Positions 31,060-41,921 of a stretch of 41,925 bases of DNA are shown in pieces (positions within the stretch are counted from its first letter, which is position 1; the number at the start of each line of letters is the position of its first letter). The stretch comes from Gnetum montanum (Eukaryota > Streptophyta > Gnetopsida > Gnetales > Gnetaceae), in NCBI GenBank assembly GCA_015680685.1, contig MNCI01005013.1, positions 128,593 through 170,517 on the forward strand, written 5' to 3'. A program made the translations under genes and the position numbers. The notes beneath the pieces are model-generated. The model had not been told where the DNA came from. It did not search any database and saw only the letters and a program-made list of their open reading frames with translations.

Positions 31060-31780
31060 AATTTTGGATGAAGCACCTATAGTAACCAATATGACCAAGG
31101 AATGACCTCACATCTTTGATAGTTTAAGGTTGTCTAGTTATTCCTTAGATGATCCTCTACTTCTTAAGGCCCACTTCAATTTATTTCTTTGAAATCATGT
31201 GTCCCAAAATGATGTCATCTCAAACCATCAAGTGGCTCTTCTACTAGTTGAGTTGTAAGTTTTTCTTCACACATTATTTTAATACCTACTTAAGATGGTC
31301 CAATGCCTATTCAAAATCAATAGCACAAATAGAGAAGTAATCCATGAAGACTTTCACATCACTACCAATTTGTTGTTGAAATATTCTTAAGACTAAGCAT
31401 TGAAAACTTGCATGATCATTACAAAGGTTAAAGGACATCCTTTTATACGCAAAAATTCCATATGAACTTGTGAAAGTTATTTTGATGTGATCTTTTGGTA
31501 TGATTTAGATTTGGTTATAGCCACTATACCCATTCAAAAAATTGTAGTAATTGTGTCCTACAATTGTATCCAATACTTGGTCCACAAATGGCAATGAAAA
31601 ATGATCTTTAAATATGGCCTTATTTAATAGCCTGAAGTCTATATAAACCTTCCATTGTCTTCGTTTCTTTGGCACAATAATGAGTGGGCTTACCCACTCA
31701 TTTTCTACCATAGGATAGATGAATCCTACCTTAAGAAAATTTTTAATTTCTTCTTTAACAACTTATTTCAGCTTTGGATT
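31060..31780 (-). pseudogene. Reverse transcriptase of element C
   Basis: A 68-codon open block (31711-31505) contains ENEWVSPLIIVPKK, VYIDFRLLNKAIFKDHFSLP and YNFLNGYSGYNQI, all typical of Ty3/gypsy RT. The first catalytic Asp (F-L-D-G-F-S-G) reads Asn. Further on FMDYFSICA stands for the F-M-D-D-F box, one of the two Asp being Tyr. The connection region with SFLGHIGYYRCFIQNFSKI (about 31090) follows. The enzyme would copy the element RNA into DNA. At least three stops interrupt the frame. Confidence 0.85.
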
Positions 31781-32103
31781 CAACCTCCTCTATCAGTGCC
31801 TCTTTGGTTTGATTATGGAATCTATACAGATCCAGTGCTAGCATATGTGCAAATCTATTCTAGTCTATTCATGATATGACTAACAAAAAGTTATTAGCCC
31901 TTTGTTCATAACTTTTAGCATCCTTCCTTTAAATTATTTAGTGAGATTGACATTGATTATTATTGGCTTTTCATTATCAAGAAATACATATTCCAAAGTT
32001 GCTGGTAAATATTTGAATTCAAGAGATTCTTATTTAAATCTCTTAGGGATGTCCAACTCTCTTGAATCCATTTTGCTTTTTTCTAGAAGAGTTGGTTATG
32101 AAT

Positions 32104-32410
32104 TTACTCCATCTTATCCGTCTTATCAATATAAGCACTTCTAACGAGCTCAACTAGTTCCATGCACATTATTAACTTAAAGTTATCATTTGTTGCCAAC
32201 CATTGGGTACGTTCTTGTTTTATGGTTGTTCTGTATAGGCACCTTTGAAAATTTAATATTTCAACACACTTCTTACATGCTATGATATAGATTTTTTTCA
32301 TGTCCCATATTTTTTGCACCCAATGATACCTTATGTTGCTATACATGATGCATGGAACCCTCTTTTTCTCCATTTTCCAAAATCATTTTATAGATTTTTC
32401 TCCATTTTCC
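32104..32410 (-). pseudogene. Protease C-terminal end of element C
   Basis: The minus-strand MEKKRVPCIMYSN matches IEKKKVPCITYSD in A. The following divergent part corresponds to A 180-400. It is cut at 32410 by the truncated 5' LTR of B; the protease core is found at 38892-39200. About 85 bases between the two pieces are missing by comparison with A. Confidence 0.72.
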
Positions 32411-32949
32411 ATAAAGACGAACTTTTTGATAAACCTTGCAGCATGTCGACTAAGCTAAATAGGATTTAATTAATGTTAAATATTTAAATGCTTTCTTAGA
32501 TAATTAATCTCTCTCAACCCTTAACTCTCCTAGTTAAGTGCATTTAGTACGACCACTTCAAGCACATGTGTAACGCTTGGTAACCCAGTAACGACTAGAA
32601 TTTGGTAATCCCAGTAGTGTTGCATTGGTTCAGGGTGTGTATAGCAAGTGGGAACAGATACTGATGCTAGGATACTTAGAACTTAGTTAGTGAATAGTTA
32701 GTTAATTAGTCTCTTCACCCTTCCCTCTTAGCATAGGCATTTAAAAGATAAAAGTTATAAAAATCACACACCTCAAACTTACTTAACCATACAACCGTGA
32801 CAATACAAGTAAGTTTGGGAAGAAAACGATTGATTAACCTTAAGTGTTCCATTAGGGTGCATAAGCACTTAGTCCTTGGAGTTCAACCAGATCATGTGTG
32901 CATGGTCGTATTCACATGGTTGAGTGTAGGGGTACCTTGACACTCATCA
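32411..32949 (+). repeat. 5' LTR of element B, U3 deleted
   Basis: Begins in the middle of the LTR (ATAAAGACGAACTTTTTGAT, corresponding to 38354 onward) and ends ACTCATCA one base before the primer site. The first 289 bases, including TATA box and palindrome array, are missing. C sequence at the break (CCATAAA) and LTR sequence (AAATAAAGA) share ATAAA, a likely microhomology for the deletion. Confidence 0.88.
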
Positions 32950-32950
32950 T

Positions 32951-32968
32951 TGATGCCATTGCCAGAAA
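32951..32968 (+). other. Primer-binding site of element B (decayed tRNA-Asp type)
   Basis: TGATGCCATTGCCAGAAA; six differences from the tRNA-Asp complement, all G to A or C to T. Confidence 0.65.
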
Positions 32969-33101
32969 CTTAGTTGTTTGTGCACTACGTAGAACATAGG
33001 AAATCATCCATATCATTGGGAAGCTTAAACGAACCCTTAGGGTTGATCAAAAGAGAAAAAAAATAACATAACGATAAACAGCACATCGAAACAAGACTAA
33101 A

Positions 33102-35619
33102 ATGTCTTCTTCTTCAAACAAAAGCACTTCACTGCCTAGGAACAACACTAGAAACAATCGGCAACACCACACACATAACCAAGAATCACTAGTTCCTTAA
33201 CAATTTAGTGTGGTATATGTTCATCATGATGAATATATACCCAACTGTATCTTTGTCTTCCATCAAGATGAACAATTGCATTGGAGAGACTTGGAGGATA
33301 ACATAGTATTACCTCTAGATAGAGCAGCCCCCAACATGCTCCTTCGTGCCCTTGCACAAATAGGCATGTCACAATTATATGTTGAGTATGTTGCATGTGA
33401 TTACAACGCAAGGGACTACCATCCCACAGAAGCGCAATGTTAATGGGACTCACGGCAGGAGAGTTACCACACATCTTCGAAGGCCAAAGGACCCCATAAC
33501 GCTTCACCCATCATAAGCAAAATTGAGGGTGGTGAACCTATTTCAATAGGTTCTCCACGAAACGATATTCCCCCTCCTAACGATAGTGAGGAGGTGGTGT
33601 ATCATAACCTTCGCTCCACGATTCACAACCCTAGTTCTGATCCCCATGAACACCAAGTGTTCAATGAGGGAGCACAAACACATGATAAGGGTGAGCATTT
33701 TGATCGTCATCACAATCGGGGTTGAGACCACCGAAGGGAAGGTAAGAAACATCATCATGGCAATGGTTCTCCTTCTTCTTCACCTTCATCGTCACATTCA
33801 TCCTCTCCTTCAACATTAGGACGTAGTCATAAGGAACCTAACCGTGAGGACAAGGGTAAGCAAAATGAGAGACCTCGATGAGAGAGTCAAGAGTGAGGAC
33901 GAGGGCATTCTAGAGAATCAAGGCATGAAAGAAGGGAAAGTAGGGAACCATGTAGACATCACAGACACTATGAGAGAAATGACCACGAAGAACTCCTACT
34001 TGCAACCTGAAGCATGTTAGACATCACGGAGGCCATTAAAATACGTACAAGGCACCAAAAAGATAGTAGGATCAAGAGATTGGACATGAATAATATCCCA
34101 TAATTTGAGGGGGGATACAATGCTGATCCTCAGAATCATCTACAAGCATTTCATGATGCTTGTGCCTTGTAGAATATTCAGAACAAGTAGCAAAAATTCA
34201 AGTTGTTTCCAAGGACACTAGTAAAAGAACCAGAAAGCTGGTACTAGTCCTTAGAATCGGAATCCATTCGAAGTTGGAGTACAATGCTAGAACTATTTAA
34301 CGATAAGTATCAAACGTACTCTCAAGTGTCCAACCTGCGAAAAAAAATACAAGGATGAAAGCAGGAAACTCATAAACCCTTGGATGCTGCCATGGGCCGA
34401 TATTATGCATTGTTACATCATTGCCTAGGCCATGGTTACTCGCAATAGGATCAACTACACCATCTCATAGATGGACTTAGGCATGAAACTAGGAGAACCC
34501 TTGGAATGTATGCCCAAGGGAGATTATCGAAGCTTAGGTCCCATCGGATCCATAGATTGCTAGAGCAAGTAGCTAAGGAAGAAGGAGAGCTACGCAAGAG
34601 AGAAAGCGCGGAAGAGTACAACCACGATCCTTCCCTCTGAAAAAGGGGAGTGAGATTCTGTGTGGAGAAGGATGAGTCACCACTTGAAGAGATGGTGAAT
34701 AGGAAAACCTTGCCACTTCAAAAATTAACAACAGAAGTGTTGGCTAAGGTAGATCAAATGTGGAACTCCTTAGATAGTAGATTTGAAACTGTTCTAAAAA
34801 TCATAGAGGAGTCTAAGAAGCGAAGTAGTGACTATGATAAAAATAAGAAGAGGGATTTGGACCATGCACATAACAAAGGTAAGCGTAAAATGGCTATCAC
34901 CAAAGAGGTTGTGGATTCTAATACAGCCAATGATGGTGGATGTGAGATATGCCAGTATGACCATCCTAAGAGATGTTGCCCAATAATCCCACATCTACAA
35001 GAGTCTACGGTGTATGCACTTAACCCACAACTTAACAAATGGCAAGCACCCCGATGGTTACCTTATCCTTAAGGTAACCCGAGGCAGCTCCACCAACCAT
35101 TAACATATTATCCAAGTGGAACTCTGCCACAACCTATCAAGCAACACTAGTAGTGGCAATACCCACAGTCATGGGGGATGCCATTGCCTAGGCAACAACA
35201 CCCTTACCAGCAACCGGATCCATATGGCTACTATGTGTAGTAGCCAATCTCTCCAAGTGACTCTGTTGGTTATGCAACTCCACAACATCACTACCAAGCT
35301 CGGGAGTATTATAGGACTCCTTCTTCTAGGAGAGATACACCACATGCATACCATCCTCCAAATCCATCTACCACTCTTACACTGATCGCTCCACTACTAC
35401 CCACTCCAGCGATGCAAGAGGAACTCCCGACTCAAACGCAATGCTACGAGAGTTGTAAACCTTCAACCCATTGCTGGTTCTAACAACCATACAAGGAGAA
35501 GACCTTTCTTTACAACCAACAGTCCAAACAAGCTATCACAACCACAAGCGGTTGAGCCTCCAAATGCTCCTCCATCAAATAAGGCTTCAGAGCTTCTTTC
35601 AAACCAAAAACAGAGCTCA
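33102..35619 (+). pseudogene. gag of element B
   Basis: ATG at 33102 opens MSSSSNK, with a TAA about 33 codons on. It continues in frame through YVHHDEYIPNCIFVFHQDEQ and NMLLRALAQIGM (33210-33443). A His/Ser/Asp-rich disordered stretch follows (33600-33900). The capsid-like part has HLQAFHDACALQNIQN (34138-34186) and LELFNDKYQTYSQVSNLRKK (34288-34348). From 34650 a 140-codon open block carries LQKLTTEVLAKVDQMWNSLD and the zinc-knuckle-like CEICQYDHPKRCC. A Pro/Gln/Tyr-rich linker leads to the protease. Stops mostly stand where Trp or Gln is found in A. Confidence 0.85.
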
Positions 35620-36186
35620 ATGCATATGGTTATGTTAACGCATATCATCACTGATTGGATCAAGGAGGGCCACCTTCCCAGGGAATTGTCTAATCCTAGA
35701 AGTCCCTTAATTTATCTCCAAGTTGCTAGGAATGAACCTTGTAAGGCTCTTCTGGACTCAGGTTCTGAAGTCAACTTGATATCGCAAGAAATGTATAAAG
35801 CCTGGAACCCGCCTCCACTAAAGAAGAGCAATATTCACTTAGATCTGGCTAACCAGTCCATCACTATTCCCTTGGGACTAGTGGAGGACGTTGTTACCAC
35901 TATGTATGGTTGGTTATACCAAGCTGATTTCCTAGTGATATAAGTCAACAATGACAAAAGGGACTTCCCAATAATAATGGGAAGGGCATGGCTAAGTACC
36001 ATGAATGCATGCCTAGGAATCCATGATCTTTCCTTGAAAATATCTAAGGAAAACACTTTTGGGAAGATCAAGAAGAAGAAAGTTCCATGCATCACATACA
36101 GTGATACAGGGTGTGATGGCATACAGGAATGTTCAACATTGCCTGCATGCAACCAGTATGCCCAAGAAACTAATGTACATAAGTGA
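35620..36186 (+). pseudogene. Aspartic protease of element B
   Basis: A 107-codon open frame (35620-35943), then a TAA and continuation in the same frame to 36186. Active-site block ALLDSGSEVNLIS (catalytic D-S-G intact) and FPIIMGRAWLST, the second retropepsin signature, here with Ala where A has Pro. The Lys-rich tail KKKKVPCITYSD matches A and C. Apart from the single stop (where A has Glu, GAA to TAA) it is close to intact. It probably belonged to a Gag-Pro precursor. Confidence 0.82.
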
Positions 36187-36435
36187 CTATATGTAGTAAC
36201 CACACAACAAGACAACACCTAGTGGTTGATAGCTAATCAAAAGAGCAACTTACCAACATGCATGGAACTAACTGGGGGACCAACTTGCGGCCATGTCGAA
36301 AGCATAGATACACTGGAGCAAGAGCATCGTCAACTTTTAACCCTTAACCTAAAAACGTCAACTGGGAGAAGTTGGACACTTCTAAGAAATTCAAATAAGT
36401 GCTCATTACTTCGGATCTCTCCCTTTCAATTCAGT
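36187..36435 (+). other. Untranslated stretch between protease and PPT1 of B
   Basis: Matches A 19-280 in reverse. RT would start in this interval in an autonomous relative; no RT residues are present. Confidence 0.6.
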
Positions 36436-36450
36436 CATGGGGGAGATGGC
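36436..36450 (+). other. Internal purine-rich tract (PPT1) of element B
   Basis: CATGGGGGAGATGGC, identical in element A. Confidence 0.65.
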
Positions 36451-38054
36451 CCCCTATGCTAACCAATCAAAGCCCTCAGTTTTTCTTTTTAAGTGTTTGT
36501 TTTACAAATTTCTTTACTTTTTCTTGTTTTTGTTTTCCAACATCATTTATACTCTTTCATTTCTTTGTGTGTTTGTTTATGTTTTTTTTTTTTTCGTCAC
36601 CTAATAAGTGCTCCAAAGATGGTATGAACTGTGTTCTATTGATTGCTAATGTTTGGTTTTTACCTTTAAGTTATGATGTTGATACTAAGGTATGGTTCTT
36701 TTGATATAACAGGCAATGAGTCCATGTCATCCATGCATCCATGTATTTCTATGGTCTCTCTTGGCTTGGAACTGTACAATCCCCTTCTTTAAATAATAAG
36801 AACTATCAACGAATTGGTNCAAGCACTCTTTATGAAACTAGAATAAACATGTTCCCTCTAACTAAGGCCTTTCTCGCTTCCTACTCTCTCCTTGTTCGTT
36901 TCGTCAGAATGGTGGTGACTCTTTGGTGGAGACATTCATGTTACTTCAGGTGGATGGATTGGCCAAATGTATTAAAGTGAAGTCACTGGTTGTGGTTGGT
37001 TTGAGGCTGGACTTGGAAAATGGGATCTACTAAGCCACATTAACCATTAACACACAAAGGGTTGTACACCACCTTGTTCTTGAGATTCCATTTCATTCTC
37101 TTCTTTTCATCATTCTTTTTCCATGTATCACCTCATTGCCAGTTGTATCAATAGTCCATATTGTGTTGATACATTGTTTTCTTTTTGGTAAACTCTTGTG
37201 GTTAAGACTTTAACTCTTGTTTTTAGATGACATTTCTAGAGCCTATGGACTCTTTGAATGTGGGATTGTCAGGGTAATAAGGGCATGAGCCTGCTTTGGG
37301 GAGGACCCACTAGCATTCCTATTTGGTGCATTCGTTAATTTCTTTTCCTTAAACATGTCTACAATCATCATTTATTTTGTTCATCTCCATCTTTGACATC
37401 CATTTTATCAGCGTTACCATTGTTTCTTTTTCTCCATCTTTCTTATTCCTTATCTTTTCCATTCTCTTTCTACCATAGGTTCACTCTTAGTCATGGGAGT
37501 CATGGTCCAATTTTTTTGATTTTCTCCTAACCCCTACACCTCGGGTAGTCACCAGTATTATATCTCCAAATCCACATCAGCCATACCACAACTCAGCCAA
37601 TGGACCTTACACCGAGGCAAGGTATTAACTACATTGTGATTCATTTACCCTTGTTAATATCAGACTTTGTTGTGTGTGCAGATGACAATCATACAACAAT
37701 GGATTAAATCTAGAGGAAACACTTGGAATGGACTGGTGCTGAAGCAATTATGCAAGAAACAAGATTGATAACGTGCTTATGGATGGACAATGAAAGGTGC
37801 AATCTTAGCATTGGCAGTAGCAAATTTCCTCTTTTCTCTCTCTCTCTTTTCTCTTCTCTCTCAGCTACTAAATAAGGCTAGATGTAAAATGTGTATAGTG
37901 TTCACTCTTGTTGTCATCAATACTAAATTTTTTCATGTTTTGTAATGATGATCCATTCACATGTCACCCCATCTACCATTAGTATCATCCAAGTTAATAA
38001 TCCCATACCTTCCTAATATTTTGTAAGAAACTCGAGGATGGGTTTTCATTTAGT
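36451..38054 (+). other. 1.6-kb non-coding trailer of element B
   Basis: T-rich with a T-run at 36580-36593 and a single N at 36819. No ORF with coding character. 37281-37327 matches the trailer of C at 28076-28031. In Athila-type elements an env-like ORF can lie here; I see none. Confidence 0.6.
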
Positions 38055-38064
38055 CATGGGGGTA
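38055..38064 (+). other. Polypurine tract (PPT2) of element B
   Basis: CATGGGGGTA directly before the LTR start TGATGAAATG. Confidence 0.75.
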
Positions 38065-38075
38065 TGATGAAATGT

Positions 38076-38160
38076 GATATCGCATCAGTCGTGATATCGC
38101 GTATGCAATATCGCATCTGCAATGTCGCATCGGCCTCTGTAATATCGTGTACGTGATATC
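38076..38160 (+). promoter_or_regulatory. U3 palindrome array of the B LTR
   Basis: Cores at 38076, 38093, 38107, 38121, 38141 and 38155 (GATATC, GATATC, AATATC, AATGTC, AATATC, GATATC); steps 17, 14, 14, 20, 14, then 18 bases to the TATA box. CpG-rich for this window (GATATCGC, CGCATCGG). Confidence 0.72.
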
Positions 38161-38178
38161 GTAGCGCGTTGCCCTGTC

Positions 38179-38186
38179 TATAAATA
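38179..38186 (+). promoter_or_regulatory. TATA box of the B LTR
   Basis: TATAAATA in TGTCTATAAATAAGAGG, the same context as in A. Confidence 0.75.
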
Positions 38187-38891
38187 AGAGGTAGCTTTCC
38201 CTTGTTTCGATCTAGATCTAGACCCTTAGCTAAACTCTGGTAGTTATACCATTCCAGAGATAGAATAATTTCCATGTGCCCACAGTAGGAGTCTTAAAGT
38301 GAATGGATCTTTATTCAAGCAAATTGTACCTAAGCACACATTTGTGTACAGAAATAAAGACAAACTTTCTGATAAACCTTGTATCATGTGGACTAAGCTA
38401 AATAGGATTTAATTAATGTTAAATATTTAAATGCTTTCTTAGATAATTAATCTCTCTCAACCCTTAACTCTCCTAGTTAAGTGCATTCAGTACAACCGCT
38501 TCGAGCACATGTGTAACGCTTGGTAACCTAGTAACGACTAGCGTTTGGTAATCCCAGTAGCGTTGCACTGTTTAGGGTGTGTACAGCAAGTGGGAACGGA
38601 TACTAATGCTAGGATACTTAGAACTTAGTTAGCGAATAGTTAGTTAATTAATCTCTTCACCCTTCCCTCTTAGCATAGGCATTAAAAAGATAAAATTTAT
38701 AAAAATCACATACCTCAAACTTACTTAACCATACAACCATGACAATACAAGTAAGTTTGGGAAGACAACAATTGATTAACCTTAAGTGTTCCATTAGGGC
38801 ACGTAAGCACTTAGTCCTTGGAGTTCGACCGGATCACATGTGCATGCTCGTATTCATATGGTTGAGTGTAGGGGCACCTCGCCACTCATCA

Positions 38892-39240
38892 CATGCTAAT
38901 AGAAAAGTCCTCCTTATAGTTGTCCACATGGATTACTAGAAACTTTATTAGATATGACTATCCACAAATGGTGATCACAATATCCTCCATTAGTGCCAAA
39001 GGAACAGTGATGGATTGTTCAATGAGCTCTAATCTAATCTTGCATTTCTTTAGTGAAGGTAGATTTTAGGTTTTATACATCTCTTAAAAAATTAAGTTTA
39101 CCCCAAAACCTAAGTAGAGCTTTACATGGATCATTTCCTGCAATCGGTAAGTAGATTAGAGAACTTTCACGATAAGTTCTTTTCCTCGAAAGATGTCCTT
39201 CTTTAATCTAGTTTGTAACTACATGAATTAACATGATAGT
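38892..39240 (-). pseudogene. Protease core of element C
   Basis: The minus strand aligns with A 485-830. The active-site block reads LYLGFGVNLIF where A has LLDSGSGVNLIS: the catalytic Asp codon is TAC (GAC to TAC) and both Ser codons are changed. The frame is interrupted by stops. The remaining C-terminal end lies at 32410-32104 beyond element B. Confidence 0.75.
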
Positions 39241-41775
39241 ATGCACATTTTGGGACCTTTGGTTTGAAGGCAACCCGTTGGTGACTTCTGAAGTAGTTTG
39301 TGAAAGATGGGCAACCACTTACGTTTGCAAGAGTTATGGTAAATTGTTGGGTCTAAAGAAAGCCGTTTTCCAAGGCATATGCTCAAAACCATTTATATTT
39401 TCATCTAGGTGTAAATTCATGACTCTCATTACATTGCATTACTAAGGTTGCAATGGAATTTTTGCTTACCTAAGCAATGCAGGTGGCAAAGTAGTGGAAT
39501 TGAAAGGTGTAGAGTGGGATGGTGGATAATGAGGAGGATAAGCAGAAGGAGATTTAGCTCATGGAGTGGGCATCCATTGATATTTCGTGTAAAAATAGTG
39601 ATGGGAGAAGAAAGTGTGGCTTGCATAGCCACAAGGAGATAAAAGTTGTTGGACATAGTAATCATACAAGTCCAACTAATAGTAAGGGTATTGTTGCCTT
39701 AGTGGTGGCATCCCCCACAACTGTGAGTTTTGCCATTGATGATAATGGTCTTAAGGTTCAAGTGGCACTTCACCTAGGTAATATTGTGGTTGGCGAAATT
39801 ACTACCGATAATTTCCTTGAGAATAAGGTAATTTTCTAGGTGGTTGCCTTTCTACAAATTTCAGATTTCAAGCATACATCCCAAATCCTTGTAGACGTGA
39901 TAGTACATGACAACATTCCTTAGGATGTTTGTATTGGTATATGTCACATCCTTTGTCCTCTATCTCTGAATTTGCAATCTCATCAATGATTGTAGCCTTA
40001 TCCTTTTGTTAATAATATTCTTTTCATATATCTTTTCTTCTCCTTTTATCTCTATCTTAATTCTGCTACCTCGTTTTCTCTTCCACAATCTTTAACGTTA
40101 TTTGGAACTTCTCATCTAGGGAACCCTAGATTCTATCCACCTGAGTTGATATTTCTATAATACATTTTTAAATTGAAAAGGTTTTCCTTTTTACCACTTC
40201 ATCTAGTGATGTTTTTTCCTTAAGATCACAAAAATGTACCTCTCTTTTGTGAATTGAGGGACCTATGTTATATTCTTTAGCACTTTCTCACTTTATGAGT
40301 TCTTCTTCTTCCTTGTCTACTTGATCAATGAGCCTTTGGATTTAATGGACCCTCATCTCTAACAATCTTCCTTGGGCATAAATCACAAGAGTCTATTTAG
40401 TTTTATTTCTAAGCTCATTTATCATGTAGCAGAGTTATTCCATTTAAGAAAACCCATGGCCTAAGCATTGGTGCAAAATAGAGTAATACTTACCAAAGGC
40501 TGCATCAAGGGATTTATGATTGCCTTGTTTCCATCCTTGGATTTGTTTTCTCAAGTTGGACACTATAGACTATGTTTGATACTACTTATTAAATAGTTCT
40601 AGCAGTGTACTTCATTTATGGATAAATTTTAGCTCCAAGGATAGGTACTAACTTTTAGCTTCTTTGATAAGTATACTAGGAAAAAGTTTGAGTTTCTACC
40701 ATTTGTTTTCAATGTTTTGCAAGGCACCTGCATCATGAAAGGCTTGCAAAGGATGATATGGATCAAGATTATACCCTCCTTCAAACTTAGGGATGTTGTT
40801 CACATTAAGCCATTTGATTTGACTATCCCTTTGATGCCTTATAAGAATATGAACTACTACTAAAATATTGATCATGCTTCTTGTAGCAAGCAATGGTTCA
40901 TCATAGTTATTATATTCATGGTGGCCCCTACCATGGCCATGTATTTTATGATGTGGCCTATAATTCCCTCTCTCTTGATGAGGCTCCTCTTCTTCTTACC
41001 GTTGTTTATGCTTTCTCCTCCCATCTCCATGATGTAGTCTTTTGTCATCTATATCTTAGCCTCGATTATTTCTTCTTTGGTCTCAATCGCATTCCCTCTT
41101 GTAAGAATTTGATGAGGAGGAGGATGGTGAAGGTGAAGGACTAGGACAGTGATGCCAACTTGCCCTTCTCCTTTGGTCCCTTGGTTGTTCTCTTTGTGAG
41201 TGATTGAGGGGCCTTAGCCTTGACGCTTCCCTAATTTTGGAACCAATTCTCCATTCACCTTGGTTATGTGCCAAGGTTGATTATAACTGCTACTGAGTTA
41301 TGTCATCCTCACTTAAGGGAGGAGGACCTTGGTGTTGAGATTGCCCTAAGGTAAATTCTGGGCCTTCCTTTTATGATTAAAAAAATAGTGGAATTGGGAC
41401 TTGCCATTGTAGACTTCATGGTATGCCTCCATGCATTGATCTTTCCTAAGCTGGGCCACTATTTGCCGATAATCTTTAGAGAGATGCCCCATTACTTAGT
41501 AATCTGGACCTATTGGTTCAAGCACTAGTTTCATGAGAGTTATCATGAGCATCAAAGGAACAATCGGGAGGCAACACAACATTGCCTACCAAATCTTACC
41601 ATTATAGTTGTTCATCCTAATGGAGGATGAAAGTGAAGTTTGAATAATAGGAATTCAGACATGCATAGACAACCTTCAATTGTTGAGGTGTCTCATTAGC
41701 ATTCCTTCTAGATTTTTCATGTTTCTTGTTAGAGTCATCGGTAGGTGGTAAATTATTCTTGTGAGAAGAAGACAT
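39241..41775 (-). pseudogene. gag of element C
   Basis: The minus-strand ATG at 41775 opens MSSSHK as in A. The capsid-like part (40893-40696) has NNIPKFEGGYNLDPYHPLQ and AFHDAGALQNIENKW, an open 65-codon block. The zinc-knuckle-like region near 39935 reads CDIYQYKHPKECC, with the second Cys now Tyr. A Ser/Pro-rich disordered stretch around 41110-41150 corresponds to the one in A and B. Many stops and frameshifts. C gag is more decayed than A and B gag, as expected for the host of the B insertion. Confidence 0.78.
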
Positions 41776-41903
41776 CTTAGTTTGTTTTGATATAGTGTAT
41801 CTTAATAAAATATTATTACTATTTTCTAAAATATGATGTGTTATTTACTTTTACAATGACTTTGTATGATTTCACTATTTAACAACACTTAGCTAAAATG
41901 AAG

Positions 41904-41921
41904 TCCCTAGCAATCGCTCCA
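41904..41921 (-). other. Primer-binding site of element C (decayed tRNA-Asp type)
   Basis: Minus-strand TGGAGCGATTGCTAGGGA, one base from the LTR end at 41923; five differences from the tRNA-Asp complement. Confidence 0.6.

Larger units (their letters stand above)
27994..32410 (-). mobile_element. Element C, pol-bearing 3' half
   Basis: Minus-strand order: end of protease (32410-32104), RT (about 31780-31060), RNase H (31000-30560), integrase (30250-29250), PPT1, trailer. The 5' half with gag and protease start lies beyond element B at 38892-41922 on the same strand. C is the only copy in the window with pol, in the protease-RT-RH-integrase order of Ty3/gypsy elements. All four enzymes carry inactivating changes. 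Confidence 0.85.
32411..38891 (+). mobile_element. Element B: non-autonomous gag-protease LTR retrotransposon nested in C
   Basis: Plus-strand order: truncated 5' LTR (32411-32949), primer site, gag (33102-35619), protease (35620-36186), PPT1 (36436-36450), 1.6-kb trailer, PPT2 (38055-38064), complete 3' LTR (38065-38891). It interrupts C, whose protease continues on both sides. Over about 540 shared LTR bases I count roughly 39 differences (7 percent), about three quarters transitions. There is no pol. Element A has the same layout, so loss of pol pre-dates both. Confidence 0.88.
38065..38891 (+). repeat. 3' LTR of element B (827 bp)
   Basis: Starts TGATGA, ends TCATCA (perfect 6-bp inverted ends), with PPT2 before it. 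The palindrome array and TATA box lie in U3. The flanking catgc (38892-38896) is the expected target duplication; its partner is lost with the U3 of the 5' LTR. Confidence 0.92.

Noticed and set aside
35835-36218. 127-codon minus-strand ORF as a gene
   Set aside because: It is the reverse strand of the protease of B.
36580-36593. T-run as a poly(A) tail of a minus-strand retrocopy
   Set aside because: No target duplication and no coding sequence next to it; it sits within the continuous trailer of B.
36741-36980. Short plus-strand ORF in the B trailer as an env relic
   Set aside because: No signal peptide, membrane segment pattern or similarity visible, and it crosses an N.
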